Source: Ruminococcus sp. (GTDB taxonomy: Bacteria; Bacillota; Clostridia; Oscillospirales; Ruminococcaceae). From it: 6,477 bases of DNA. The stretch lies in contig DNLQ01000143.1 of assembly GCA_003488415.1 (NCBI GenBank), forward strand, positions 1 to 6,477, in the 5' to 3' direction. The notes beneath the pieces were generated by a model. It worked only from the letters and a program-made list of their open reading frames with translations, searched no databases and was not told the origin of the DNA. The translations under genes and the position numbers were made by a program. Of this stretch, positions 1 through 5,072 are shown one piece after another (the first letter of the stretch is position 1; each line of letters opens with the position of its first letter).

Positions 1-98
1 GTGCAGCAGTAGTCTTTACCGTGGTAGCTTTAGGTGCAGCAGTAGTCTTTACCGTAGTGACTTTAGGTGCAGCGGCAGTCTTGGAGGCAGTGGTGACA
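1..98 (-). repeat. 33-bp tandem repeat encoding an 11-residue Thr/Lys/Ala/Pro linker
   Basis: Three consecutive 33-bp units are visible: 1-32 (cut by the window edge), 33-65, and a more degenerate 66-98. The first two differ at only three bases. They encode units of the form APK(V/A)TTVKTTA inside the dockerin protein. Thr-rich linkers of this kind separate modules in secreted cellulosomal and cell-wall proteins and are often glycosylated; the regular Lys is less usual. The array reaches the edge, so its copy number is unknown. Confidence 0.85.
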
Positions 99-511
99 GG
101 TGCAGGCTGAGTTTCCGTCTGTGTCGGTATCTCCGCCACTTCCCTCATCTCACTGATGGACATTGTTCCGCCCGTGGAAGTGTATGCGTAGTAATTCAGG
201 ACCATTGAAGCATCATTCGAGTCAATGAGTCCGTCGCCGTTCACGTCAGCTGCCGCCGTCTGAGACTTGCTCAGTCCGGACGGAACGCTTACGGACAGCT
301 TTGAATAAGCCTCGGCAATAGCTGAGGCATCTGCGGAATCCACGATCCTATCTCCGTTGACATCTCCCTCAATGACATCATTACCGGCAGTATCTGATGC
401 TGCCGATGTTGTCATCATCACCCTGTTAGCATCCGCTGACAGCGCAGCCGGAACGATCCCGGCAGCTATAGCTGCTGAAAGCAGGATTGCTGTAAAATTT
501 TCGATCCTCAT
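1..511 (-). CDS. Secreted dockerin type I protein, N-terminal part (runs off left edge)
   Basis: This is the N-terminal 170 residues of an exported protein whose 3' end lies outside the window. Residues 1-26 form a signal peptide: MRIENF, a hydrophobic Ala/Ile-rich core, then a likely cleavage after LSA26. Residues 50-61 (DVNGDRIVDSAD) and 89-100 (DVNGDGLIDSND) are two complete calcium-binding loops with Asp/Asn at loop positions 1, 3, 5, 9 and 12. Each is followed by a helix (DASAIAEAY; DASMVLNYYAY). Together they make one type I dockerin, the module that docks proteins to cohesins of a cellulosome or cell-surface scaffold. The ending YAYTSTGGTMSISEM resembles ruminococcal dockerins. From about residue 130 a Thr/Pro/Lys linker begins, with 11-residue repeats. 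The ATG at 509-511 is chosen because AAGGAG lies 5 nt upstream (517-522). The dockerin sits at the N-terminus, whereas in most cellulosomal enzymes it is C-terminal. The catalytic or binding module, if any, is not visible. Confidence 0.9.
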   Translation of the reverse strand, partial: MRIENFTAILLSAAIAAGIVPAALSADANRVMMTTSAASDTAGNDVIEGDVNGDRIVDSADASAIAEAYSKLSVSVPSGLSKSQTAAADVNGDGLIDSNDASMVLNYYAYTSTGGTMSISEMREVAEIPTQTETQPAPVTTASKTAAAPKVTTVKTTAAPKATTVKTTAA

Positions 512-555
512 AAATTCTCCTTCTCGGTTAGTGATAAAATATCGTTGCTTTTACA

Positions 556-587
556 TGATCTTCTGCTCCCACAGGAGCGCCGGATCA
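556..587 (-). other. Interrupted hairpin in the dockerin leader
   Basis: Two 5-bp arms (TGATC 556-560 with GATCA 583-587; GCTCC 565-569 with GGAGC 574-578) pair around a 4-nt loop, separated by a 4 by 4 internal loop. It lies about 45 to 76 nt upstream of the dockerin ATG. No T-run follows on either strand, so it is not a terminator. Its role is unknown and it may be fortuitous. Confidence 0.35.
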
Positions 588-814
588 TCTGAAAAAAGAA
601 TTATATGTTATCCCTTTCCTTTATTTATCTCTCTCAGTTCAGCCCGTCACTGTACTCTCTGTCAAGAGTATATCGCTATTGTATCTTTATAAATAACAGG
701 TATCACCTCTCTTTTTCATATACAGACAGGATCGCTGCACCATATAAATATGCCTGATCGTATACTTATTAATATGGCAATAAAATATCTATGACCTGCT
801 TTTGTTTTTCGTAT

Positions 815-837
815 CTCCCCCGTCTCCGGCGGGAAAG
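815..837 (-). other. GC-rich hairpin in the dockerin leader
   Basis: On the minus strand CTTTCCCG pairs with CGGGGGAG (8 bp, two G-U pairs) around a 7-nt loop, CCGGAGA. This is the most GC-rich part of an otherwise AT-rich leader. The following bases are A-rich rather than T-rich, so it is not an intrinsic terminator. It could be a structural element of the leader RNA. Confidence 0.4.
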
Positions 838-914
838 AGGTACATTTTTATAACAAGTCACCATTGTATTTTTGATATTCAGCTGCCGGAAGAATAATTA
901 CATTACATAGTAAC

Positions 915-943
915 ATTATACACTTTTGTGAAATAAAAATCAA
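915..943 (-). promoter_or_regulatory. Probable promoter for the dockerin gene
   Basis: On the minus strand a -35 TTGATT (938-943) is separated by exactly 17 bp from a consensus -10 TATAAT (915-920), predicting a transcript start near 908. It lies just past the cdaR terminator and points at the dockerin gene, whose ATG is about 400 nt away. This fits a housekeeping sigma factor promoter with a long leader. Confidence 0.65.
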
Positions 944-984
944 TAGTCTGGCATGTTTTTTACCGAAATAAAGGATAAATTACA

Positions 985-1019
985 GAAAAATCCTGCCAAA
1001 AGCACTCTTCTGGCAGGAT
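985..1019 (-). terminator. Intrinsic terminator of the cdaA-cdaR operon
   Basis: On the minus strand ATCCTGCCA (1011-1019) pairs with TGGCAGGAT (990-998) as a 9-bp stem, extendable by AAG/CTT inside the loop, followed directly by a run of T (986-990). It begins about 45 nt after the cdaR stop, so it should end the operon there. Confidence 0.9.
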
Positions 1020-1064
1020 CATATTTATTGCAGATGACAAAAACTTTTGGGATCCACTGTGACC

Positions 1065-2387
1065 TTATTGTCCGGAACTGCTGTTTGAATTTGCAGACCG
1101 GGACGCCGTACCCTCTGTACTTACTGCTGTACGCCCTATGGTCACATTGGATTTTGTTACAGCCCACACGTTACTGTACTTGGTGGTGAAAGTCACAGGA
1201 GCGCTGAATATCTCCTCCTGGCGGTTGGAGTCTATCAGGTTCACATCAGCCATGATGTCGTCGGCTGTAACGCTGTCTATCACGTCCTCCGGACCGATGA
1301 CTGTGATCGGCAGCTTCTGTGTCAGCACGTTGTAGCTGTAGCTGGAATCAGGGCGATTGCTGACAGCGATACGGTTCTGATCCAGGACTATATCCTTTGA
1401 GGAAAGTCCCTCGGTATCGAGAGTCACTGTCACAGTATCCAGTTCAGATATGTTTGTGAAGCTGCTCGGCTCAAGCACCTTGCTGATAGAGAAGGTCTTT
1501 GAGAAGTCCAGAGTCAGCTCACTGAGATTCACACTTCCCACCTCAAGGGGATCGGGTATCTCGCTCTGACTGTTGTTGGAGGCAAGTGTTATAGAATCTG
1601 TACTCATGATGAAGCGGATGCAATCCTGATCGAATCCGCTCGGAACTCCGGCTATGACTACACTGAGTCCCACGGTCTTCTGTGACCGCACCGGCACGCT
1701 GATATTGAACTTGCCTGTACTGAGCTTGATAAGCGGCGTCTGTTCGATAACTCCGCCGTCTTTGTCCACAAGCTGCACCCTGTCACTCAGAGTGGAGAAG
1801 GAGGAGTCGAGCTTCATTTCCTTGTCACTGATCGCATACACCTTTGAAATGCTGTCAAGCTGTGCTGAAGGTCCGGTTATGGAGACAACGCCCGGATCAC
1901 AGGTCAGCTCCTCCTGGTTGACTGCCTTTCCGCTGGTGGTAGTCATTTTGGGTATCTGCGGTTCTACCTGGAACTCTCTTGTATCGTACTTATCCATGAC
2001 CACGGAGGCGTAAGGGGGAGTCACGGACTGAACCTCAAACTCGTAGCCGTCATTGCTCCTTACCTTGATGTCAAGTGACTTCGTTCCCGTGGAGTAGATG
2101 TTGCTGGCGTCGAGATAGGCTTCCAGGTTCTCGTTGTTGAGTCTGCCCACCATAGTACGGCTGCCAAGCAGTTCCACTGTTACCTCGTCAACGTCACATT
2201 CAAATACACGTATACCGTTTTCCTCAGCCGGAGTACCGGTGATGTCCCTGCTGACAGGTATATGTGCGATAGTCTTCTGAGCCGTGGGGTACTGGGTTAT
2301 GGAGATCACAAACCACACGATTATGGCTATCAGCAGCGAAAGTGATGCCAGAGAGAAGTTATTTTTCAGGTTGCTGAGAAACTTCAT
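1065..2387 (-). CDS. cdaR: CdaR, YbbR-domain regulator of the diadenylate cyclase
   Basis: CdaR is a membrane-anchored protein with large extracytoplasmic YbbR domains that binds and modulates the cyclase CdaA. This 440-residue protein has a short cytoplasmic start, one transmembrane segment at about 13-31 (SLLIAIIVWFVIS), then about four YbbR-like repeats at roughly 41-131, 136-225, 230-325 and 355-418. Typical signatures are VSITGPSAQLDSI (168-180) and ITVIGPEDVIDSV (361-373). It ends in a Ser/Asn-rich low-complexity tail (about 423-440). The length is close to the 483 residues of Bacillus subtilis CdaR. The ATG overlaps the cdaA stop as ATGA, implying translational coupling, and it also has its own strong AAAGGAGG site. 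A terminator follows about 45 nt after the stop. The glmM gene that often comes next in Firmicutes is not there. The identity rests on domain pattern plus position after cdaA. Confidence 0.93.
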   Translation of the reverse strand: MKFLSNLKNNFSLASLSLLIAIIVWFVISITQYPTAQKTIAHIPVSRDITGTPAEENGIRVFECDVDEVTVELLGSRTMVGRLNNENLEAYLDASNIYSTGTKSLDIKVRSNDGYEFEVQSVTPPYASVVMDKYDTREFQVEPQIPKMTTTSGKAVNQEELTCDPGVVSITGPSAQLDSISKVYAISDKEMKLDSSFSTLSDRVQLVDKDGGVIEQTPLIKLSTGKFNISVPVRSQKTVGLSVVIAGVPSGFDQDCIRFIMSTDSITLASNNSQSEIPDPLEVGSVNLSELTLDFSKTFSISKVLEPSSFTNISELDTVTVTLDTEGLSSKDIVLDQNRIAVSNRPDSSYSYNVLTQKLPITVIGPEDVIDSVTADDIMADVNLIDSNRQEEIFSAPVTFTTKYSNVWAVTKSNVTIGRTAVSTEGTASRSANSNSSSGQ

Positions 2388-3268
2388 TTCTTCTTCCTCC
2401 TTTCAAGCAGGGAGGAGATAAAGTTCTTTCCTGCTACCGGCAGAGGTTCGTTATCCTCATCGAATATCTCCCTGCACAGCAGAGTTTTCAGCTTATCGTG
2501 AGTGTAATCACGGGTGAGTACTCCGTTCATAGCAACAGAGATCTGTCCGGTCTCCTCAGATACAACTATAACTATTGAGTCCGAGTTCTCGCTCATGCCA
2601 ATAGCGGCACGGTGGCGTGAACCCAGCTTCTTATTGATGATAGCATCGTTCTGGGGCTTGGGCAGGAAGCAGGCTGCGGCAAGTATCATACCGTCACGCA
2701 TGATGACCGCACCGTCGTGCAGCGGAGTCTTCGGATAGAAGATATTGCCGAATACCTCCTTGCTGGGAGTGGCATTGAGGATAGTTCCGGTCTCGATCTG
2801 CTCACCCAGCCTCACCTGTCGTTCTACCACGATGAGTGCCCCTGTACAGCTTGCGGAGAGCTCCACGCAGGAGTCGCAGATAGCGTCGATAGCTTTGTCC
2901 CACTTGGATTTCAGCTCGTCGGTGTTCTGACCGATACCCAGGAACTTTACACCCAGCTTGGTCCGTCCGAACTTCTCCAGGGCACGGCGCAGCTCCGGCT
3001 GAAAGAGTATCAGCATGGCGATCAGACCGATGTCGAGAACGTGTTCGAGTATATAACTCATTATCTTCAGCTTGAAGAAAGTACTGAGCAGATAGCATCC
3101 TGCCAGCAGCAGGATTCCCTTTACGAGCTGACCTGCTCTTGTCTCTCTTATCAGCTTGATAAGTATGTAGACTATGTATGCAAGTATAAGTATATCCACT
3201 ATATCCCTGAAGCTCATAGTGCTGAGGATACTTATGAATGAATACTTTATGTCATGGAATGACGGCAT
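2384..3268 (-). CDS. cdaA: CdaA, membrane diadenylate cyclase (c-di-AMP synthase)
   Basis: CdaA joins two ATP into cyclic di-AMP, an essential second messenger in many Firmicutes that governs potassium and osmolyte transport and cell-wall homeostasis. The 294-residue protein has three predicted transmembrane segments (about 21-40, 51-65, 70-89), then the signature LILFQPELRRALEKFG (86-101), and a cytoplasmic DAC domain from about 120. Both catalytic motifs are intact: DGA at 185-187 (in TPLHDGAVIM) and RHR at 218-220 (in LGSRHRAAIGMSE), followed by VVSEETGQISVA. The tail is basic (ERRKKK). B. subtilis CdaA is 273 residues, so the length fits. The ATG at 3266-3268 is preferred because GGTGA and AAGGG lie just upstream and the product then matches the family. 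The frame stays open to a GTG at 3430, but that codon sits at the predicted transcript start. It is the first gene of a two-gene operon, overlapping cdaR by 4 nt. Confidence 0.96.
   Translation of the reverse strand: MPSFHDIKYSFISILSTMSFRDIVDILILAYIVYILIKLIRETRAGQLVKGILLLAGCYLLSTFFKLKIMSYILEHVLDIGLIAMLILFQPELRRALEKFGRTKLGVKFLGIGQNTDELKSKWDKAIDAICDSCVELSASCTGALIVVERQVRLGEQIETGTILNATPSKEVFGNIFYPKTPLHDGAVIMRDGMILAAACFLPKPQNDAIINKKLGSRHRAAIGMSENSDSIVIVVSEETGQISVAMNGVLTRDYTHDKLKTLLCREIFDEDNEPLPVAGKNFISSLLERRKKK
2396..2403 (-). promoter_or_regulatory. Ribosome binding site of cdaR
   Basis: AAAGGAGG on the minus strand lies 8 nt before the cdaR ATG, inside the 3' end of cdaA. It is a near-perfect Shine-Dalgarno sequence. 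With the ATGA overlap, it suggests that cdaR is translated strongly and partly independently of cdaA. Confidence 0.85.
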
Positions 3269-3324
3269 TTGTTCACCAGCCCTTCGTCGCAGCGGAATAT
3301 TTCTTTCTGTCCGCCGTGGTGTAT

Positions 3325-3352
3325 ACATCGGGCAGCAGATGCCGCCCGATGT
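3325..3352 (-). other. Strong hairpin in the cdaA leader
   Basis: On the minus strand ACATCGGGCGGC (3341-3352) pairs with GCTGCCCGATGT (3325-3336) in a 12-bp stem with one G-U pair and a 4-nt loop, ATCT. It lies in the predicted 160-nt leader of cdaA, ending about 56 nt before the ATG. No T-run follows on either strand, so it is not a plain terminator. It may stabilise the mRNA, bind a protein, or form part of a larger regulatory fold; this is inference. Confidence 0.6.
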
Positions 3353-3437
3353 CCGGGATACTTTTGTTCTATTGAAGCAGTGCCATACTGCACGCTTCTG
3401 ATGTGAGCCGGCATGAAAGTACAAGCCCACTTATATT

Positions 3438-3465
3438 ATTGTACCACAAATTGAAATTATTTCAA
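3438..3465 (-). promoter_or_regulatory. Promoter of the cdaA-cdaR operon
   Basis: On the minus strand a -35 TTGAAA (3460-3465), a 16-bp spacer and an extended -10 (TGG then TACAAT, hexamer at 3438-3443) predict transcription starting near 3431. This gives a leader of about 160 nt before the cdaA ATG. The promoter starts about 40 nt after the stop of the upstream desulfurase gene. Confidence 0.7.
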
Positions 3466-3466
3466 T
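3450..3466. promoter_or_regulatory. 17-bp dyad overlapping the cdaA promoter (operator candidate)
   Basis: ATTGAAAT, one central base, then ATTTCAAT forms a perfect inverted repeat. It covers the -35 hexamer and most of the spacer of the cdaA promoter, where a repressor would block RNA polymerase. Its core has the 7-1-7 arrangement with AATnATT that Fur-family regulators use; against the PerR consensus half-site TTATAAT it matches 5 of 7. The regulator is not known, and AT-rich dyads can arise by chance. Confidence 0.45.
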
Positions 3467-3505
3467 AGTTTTCTGTTAATTTCCCGAAAATATCTCAGTT
3501 TTTTC

Positions 3506-4633
3506 TTACTGCGCCAGTTTAAGCACCTCCCGGGCAAGTCTTGCAGCATCCTCCTCACGGCTGAATACCGACGGAGAAAAACGGACAGTACCGCCTTTGG
3601 TCCCGAGAGTCTCGTGTGCAAGAGCTGCACAGTGGAGTCCTGCACGGAGACAGTACCCTCGTTCCGACAGCAGTGAAGCCGCACGCTCCGAAGGTATACC
3701 GGATATATTGAAGGAGACTATCGGGAGGTACTCCCCCTCCCGGCTGCGGTATACCCTTATCCGGCTGCTGCCGGATATGCCGGACAGGAATCTGCTGCAC
3801 ACTCTTTCCTCGTGCGAACGGATGTGCTCTGTACCCATGCTGCGGACATACTCAGTACCTGCCTTTACAGACATTATCCCCGGTATGCCGGATGTGCCGG
3901 GTTCAAGAGACTCCGGCAGCAGCTCGGGCTGATGAAGGCTGTCGGATGCACTTCCTGTACCGCCCTGCATAAGAGGACGAATGGGAAATGTCCCGTCAGA
4001 GAGAAGAACTCCGGTACCGGTGATACCGTAAAGTCCCTTGTGTCCGGAGGTACAGAGTATATTGATCCCGTCGCTCAGACTTACATCTGTTATGCCGCAA
4101 GCCTGAGCTCCGTCGGCTATGAAGCATACTCCACGGCTGCGGCAAAGCTCCCCTATCTCACGCCAGGGCAGCAGAAGTCCGGTAACATTTGACGCAAGGA
4201 TGCAGACCACAGCCCTGGTATCGTTCCGCATAAGGCTGCGGAAGTTGTCAAGGGTACGGGCGGGATCATCATAGACTCTGGCTACAGAAAGACTTATCCT
4301 GCCGCTCTCTGCAAGGGCGAATGCCGGACGTGCGGCAGAATTATGCTCCATGCTGCTGATGATCAGATGCCCTCCCTGAGCCATAACACCCTGTATGGCA
4401 AGGTTAAGTGAATGGGTGCAGTTAAGGGTAAATACCGTGTTCTCCGGCTCTGCTCCGAAAAATCCGCCCACTGTCTCCCGGGCTGAGTACAGCGCTTCTG
4501 AAGCTGCCGCAGCCAGCCTGTGACCGCCTCTGCCGGCATTTCCGCCGTAGTTCTCAATTGCCGCAGCTACTGCACGCCTTACAGACAGCGGCTTCGGAAA
4601 GGTCGTGGCAGCGTTATCAAAGTTGACCGTCAT
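3506..4633 (-). CDS. Cysteine desulfurase-like PLP enzyme (class V aminotransferase, EF2568-type)
   Basis: This 375-residue protein belongs to the class V aminotransferase fold that takes sulfur (or selenium) from cysteine (or selenocysteine) as an enzyme-bound persulfide. Visible landmarks are the start TVNFDNAATTFPKP (2-15), the PLP-stacking His in SSMEHNS (H97), ADGAQ with D174 and Q177, the PLP lysine in SGHKGLYG (K199), and a nucleophilic Cys in LRAGLHCAALAHE (C335). All catalytic residues seem present. Its length and FDNAATT start match the subfamily typified by Enterococcus faecalis EF2568, often found near orphan selD genes and selenium-dependent molybdenum hydroxylases. The ATG at 4631-4633 is chosen because AAGGGG lies 8 nt upstream and the family starts there; the 27 upstream codons to 4714 fall within the DUF3343 gene. 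It overlaps that gene by 17 nt. No clear GC-rich terminator follows. Whether the substrate is cysteine or selenocysteine cannot be told from sequence. Confidence 0.88.
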   Translation of the reverse strand: MTVNFDNAATTFPKPLSVRRAVAAAIENYGGNAGRGGHRLAAAASEALYSARETVGGFFGAEPENTVFTLNCTHSLNLAIQGVMAQGGHLIISSMEHNSAARPAFALAESGRISLSVARVYDDPARTLDNFRSLMRNDTRAVVCILASNVTGLLLPWREIGELCRSRGVCFIADGAQACGITDVSLSDGINILCTSGHKGLYGITGTGVLLSDGTFPIRPLMQGGTGSASDSLHQPELLPESLEPGTSGIPGIMSVKAGTEYVRSMGTEHIRSHEERVCSRFLSGISGSSRIRVYRSREGEYLPIVSFNISGIPSERAASLLSERGYCLRAGLHCAALAHETLGTKGGTVRFSPSVFSREEDAARLAREVLKLAQ

Positions 4634-4841
4634 GGACTGCGCCCCTTGTATAGGGTATCCTGTTGTAGTCAAGAAGACGGAATACATCGGCGCAGTCCGA
4701 ACGTACAAGCACATCCCAGCCGCATCCGTGTTCTGTATCCTCTCTCCTTCTCAGCTCGCACCTGTACCCCCTTGCCCTGAGCATCCGCTGTGCCTTTACT
4801 GCATAAGTGTAAGAGGGGAAAGCTATCATGCAATTATCCAT
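4617..4841 (-). CDS. DUF3343 protein, putative Se/S carrier
   Basis: This small 74-residue protein reads like DUF3343, annotated as a putative selenium/sulfur carrier. It begins MDNCMIAFPSYTYAVKAQRM, a beta strand and helix typical of the family, and carries the conserved CG pair (C40-G41 in TEHGCGWDVLVRSD). It ends with a second helix and IPYTRG. The Cys of the CG pair is the presumed acceptor. It is the first gene of the unit, and its stop lies 17 nt inside the desulfurase gene, so the two are probably translated together, consistent with the carrier receiving sulfur or selenium from that enzyme (inference). The ATG at 4839-4841 has AGGGGTGA about 6 nt upstream. An ATG 15 codons earlier lacks such a site. 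The function of DUF3343 has little experimental support that I can name. Confidence 0.8.
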   Translation of the reverse strand: MDNCMIAFPSYTYAVKAQRMLRARGYRCELRRREDTEHGCGWDVLVRSDCADVFRLLDYNRIPYTRGAVHDGQL

Positions 4842-4889
4842 AGTTATCACCCCTGTTCGGAGTGCAGTACAGCATTTGCGGTACATATT

Positions 4890-4919
4890 ATTATATGCAG
4901 AATATCAGAGAAGGGGTAA
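4890..4919 (-). promoter_or_regulatory. Possible promoter for the DUF3343-desulfurase unit
   Basis: A consensus -10 TATAAT lies at 4890-4895 on the minus strand, about 50 nt before the DUF3343 ATG. The best -35 at suitable distance (TTACCC, 18-bp spacing) is poor. The position is right for a divergent promoter, but support is weak. Confidence 0.3.
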
Positions 4920-4940
4920 TGATGTTGATATTGTATAGTT

Positions 4941-4949
4941 TTATCCACA
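4941..4949 (+). other. Single perfect DnaA box
   Basis: TTATCCACA matches the DnaA box consensus exactly and lies in the divergent intergenic region. No further boxes or origin genes are nearby, so this is not an origin. It may be a DnaA titration or regulatory site, or chance. Confidence 0.3.
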
Positions 4950-4969
4950 TCATTTGTGCAGTATGACCA

Positions 4970-4998
4970 TTGACATGAAATATACTATATTATATAAT
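4970..4998 (+). promoter_or_regulatory. Consensus promoter for the exported protein gene
   Basis: TTGACA (4970-4975), a 17-bp spacer and TATAAT (4993-4998) form a perfect housekeeping promoter, predicting a start near 5005 and a leader of about 68 nt. A 14-bp AT-only palindrome (4987-5000) covers the -10 and could be an operator or chance. The gene's ribosome binding site is GAGGTGA at 5062-5068, 4 nt before the ATG. Confidence 0.85.
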
Positions 4999-5072
4999 AT
5001 CATTAGAGGATTCAGTCAGGATGAAATAAAAAAAATGCGATCCAAGTGAAAATACACTATTGAGGTGATAAT

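Larger units (their letters stand above)
512..984. other. Long non-coding stretch between dockerin gene and cdaR terminator
   Basis: No convincing gene is seen on either strand. Read on the minus strand it starts just past the cdaR terminator, carries a promoter at 915-943, and then about 400 nt of leader ending at the dockerin ATG. Two hairpins lie in the leader (815-837 and 556-587). A second, weaker -10 (TATAAT at 600-605) has no good -35 and could be a proximal promoter. Short ATG frames of 18 to 31 codons occur but lack ribosome binding sites. I could not match the leader to a known riboswitch by eye. Confidence 0.6.

Noticed and set aside
508..588. 26-codon minus-strand frame whose TGA overlaps the dockerin ATG
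   Set aside because: The ATGA overlap hints at coupling, but there is no ribosome binding site before its ATG, it spans the leader hairpin, and the peptide has no recognisable features.
649..663. TTGACA on the minus strand in the dockerin leader as a -35
   Set aside because: No -10-like hexamer lies at 16 to 18 bp from it.
357..692. 111-codon plus-strand frame opposite the dockerin gene
   Set aside because: The minus strand encodes a clear signal peptide and dockerin; the plus frame is low-complexity shadow that extends into the non-coding leader.
512..943. Known riboswitch (c-di-GMP or c-di-AMP class) in the dockerin leader
   Set aside because: I looked for the conserved core motifs of these classes by eye and did not find them; a covariance search would be decisive.
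2717..3241. 174-codon plus-strand frame opposite cdaA
   Set aside because: It is antisense to a well-conserved cdaA, has no recognisable domain, and is a shadow of its codon pattern.
3269..3430. Upstream extension of cdaA to a GTG at 3430 (54 extra residues)
   Set aside because: The GTG sits at the predicted transcript start with no ribosome binding site, the added residues do not resemble the CdaA family, and the ATG at 3268 gives the right length.
3812..4192. 126-codon plus-strand frame opposite the desulfurase
   Set aside because: It is antisense to a gene with intact catalytic motifs and has no domain or ribosome binding site.
4634..4714. Upstream extension of the desulfurase by 27 codons
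   Set aside because: It lies within the DUF3343 gene, while the ATG at 4633 has a good AAGGGG site and matches the family's start.
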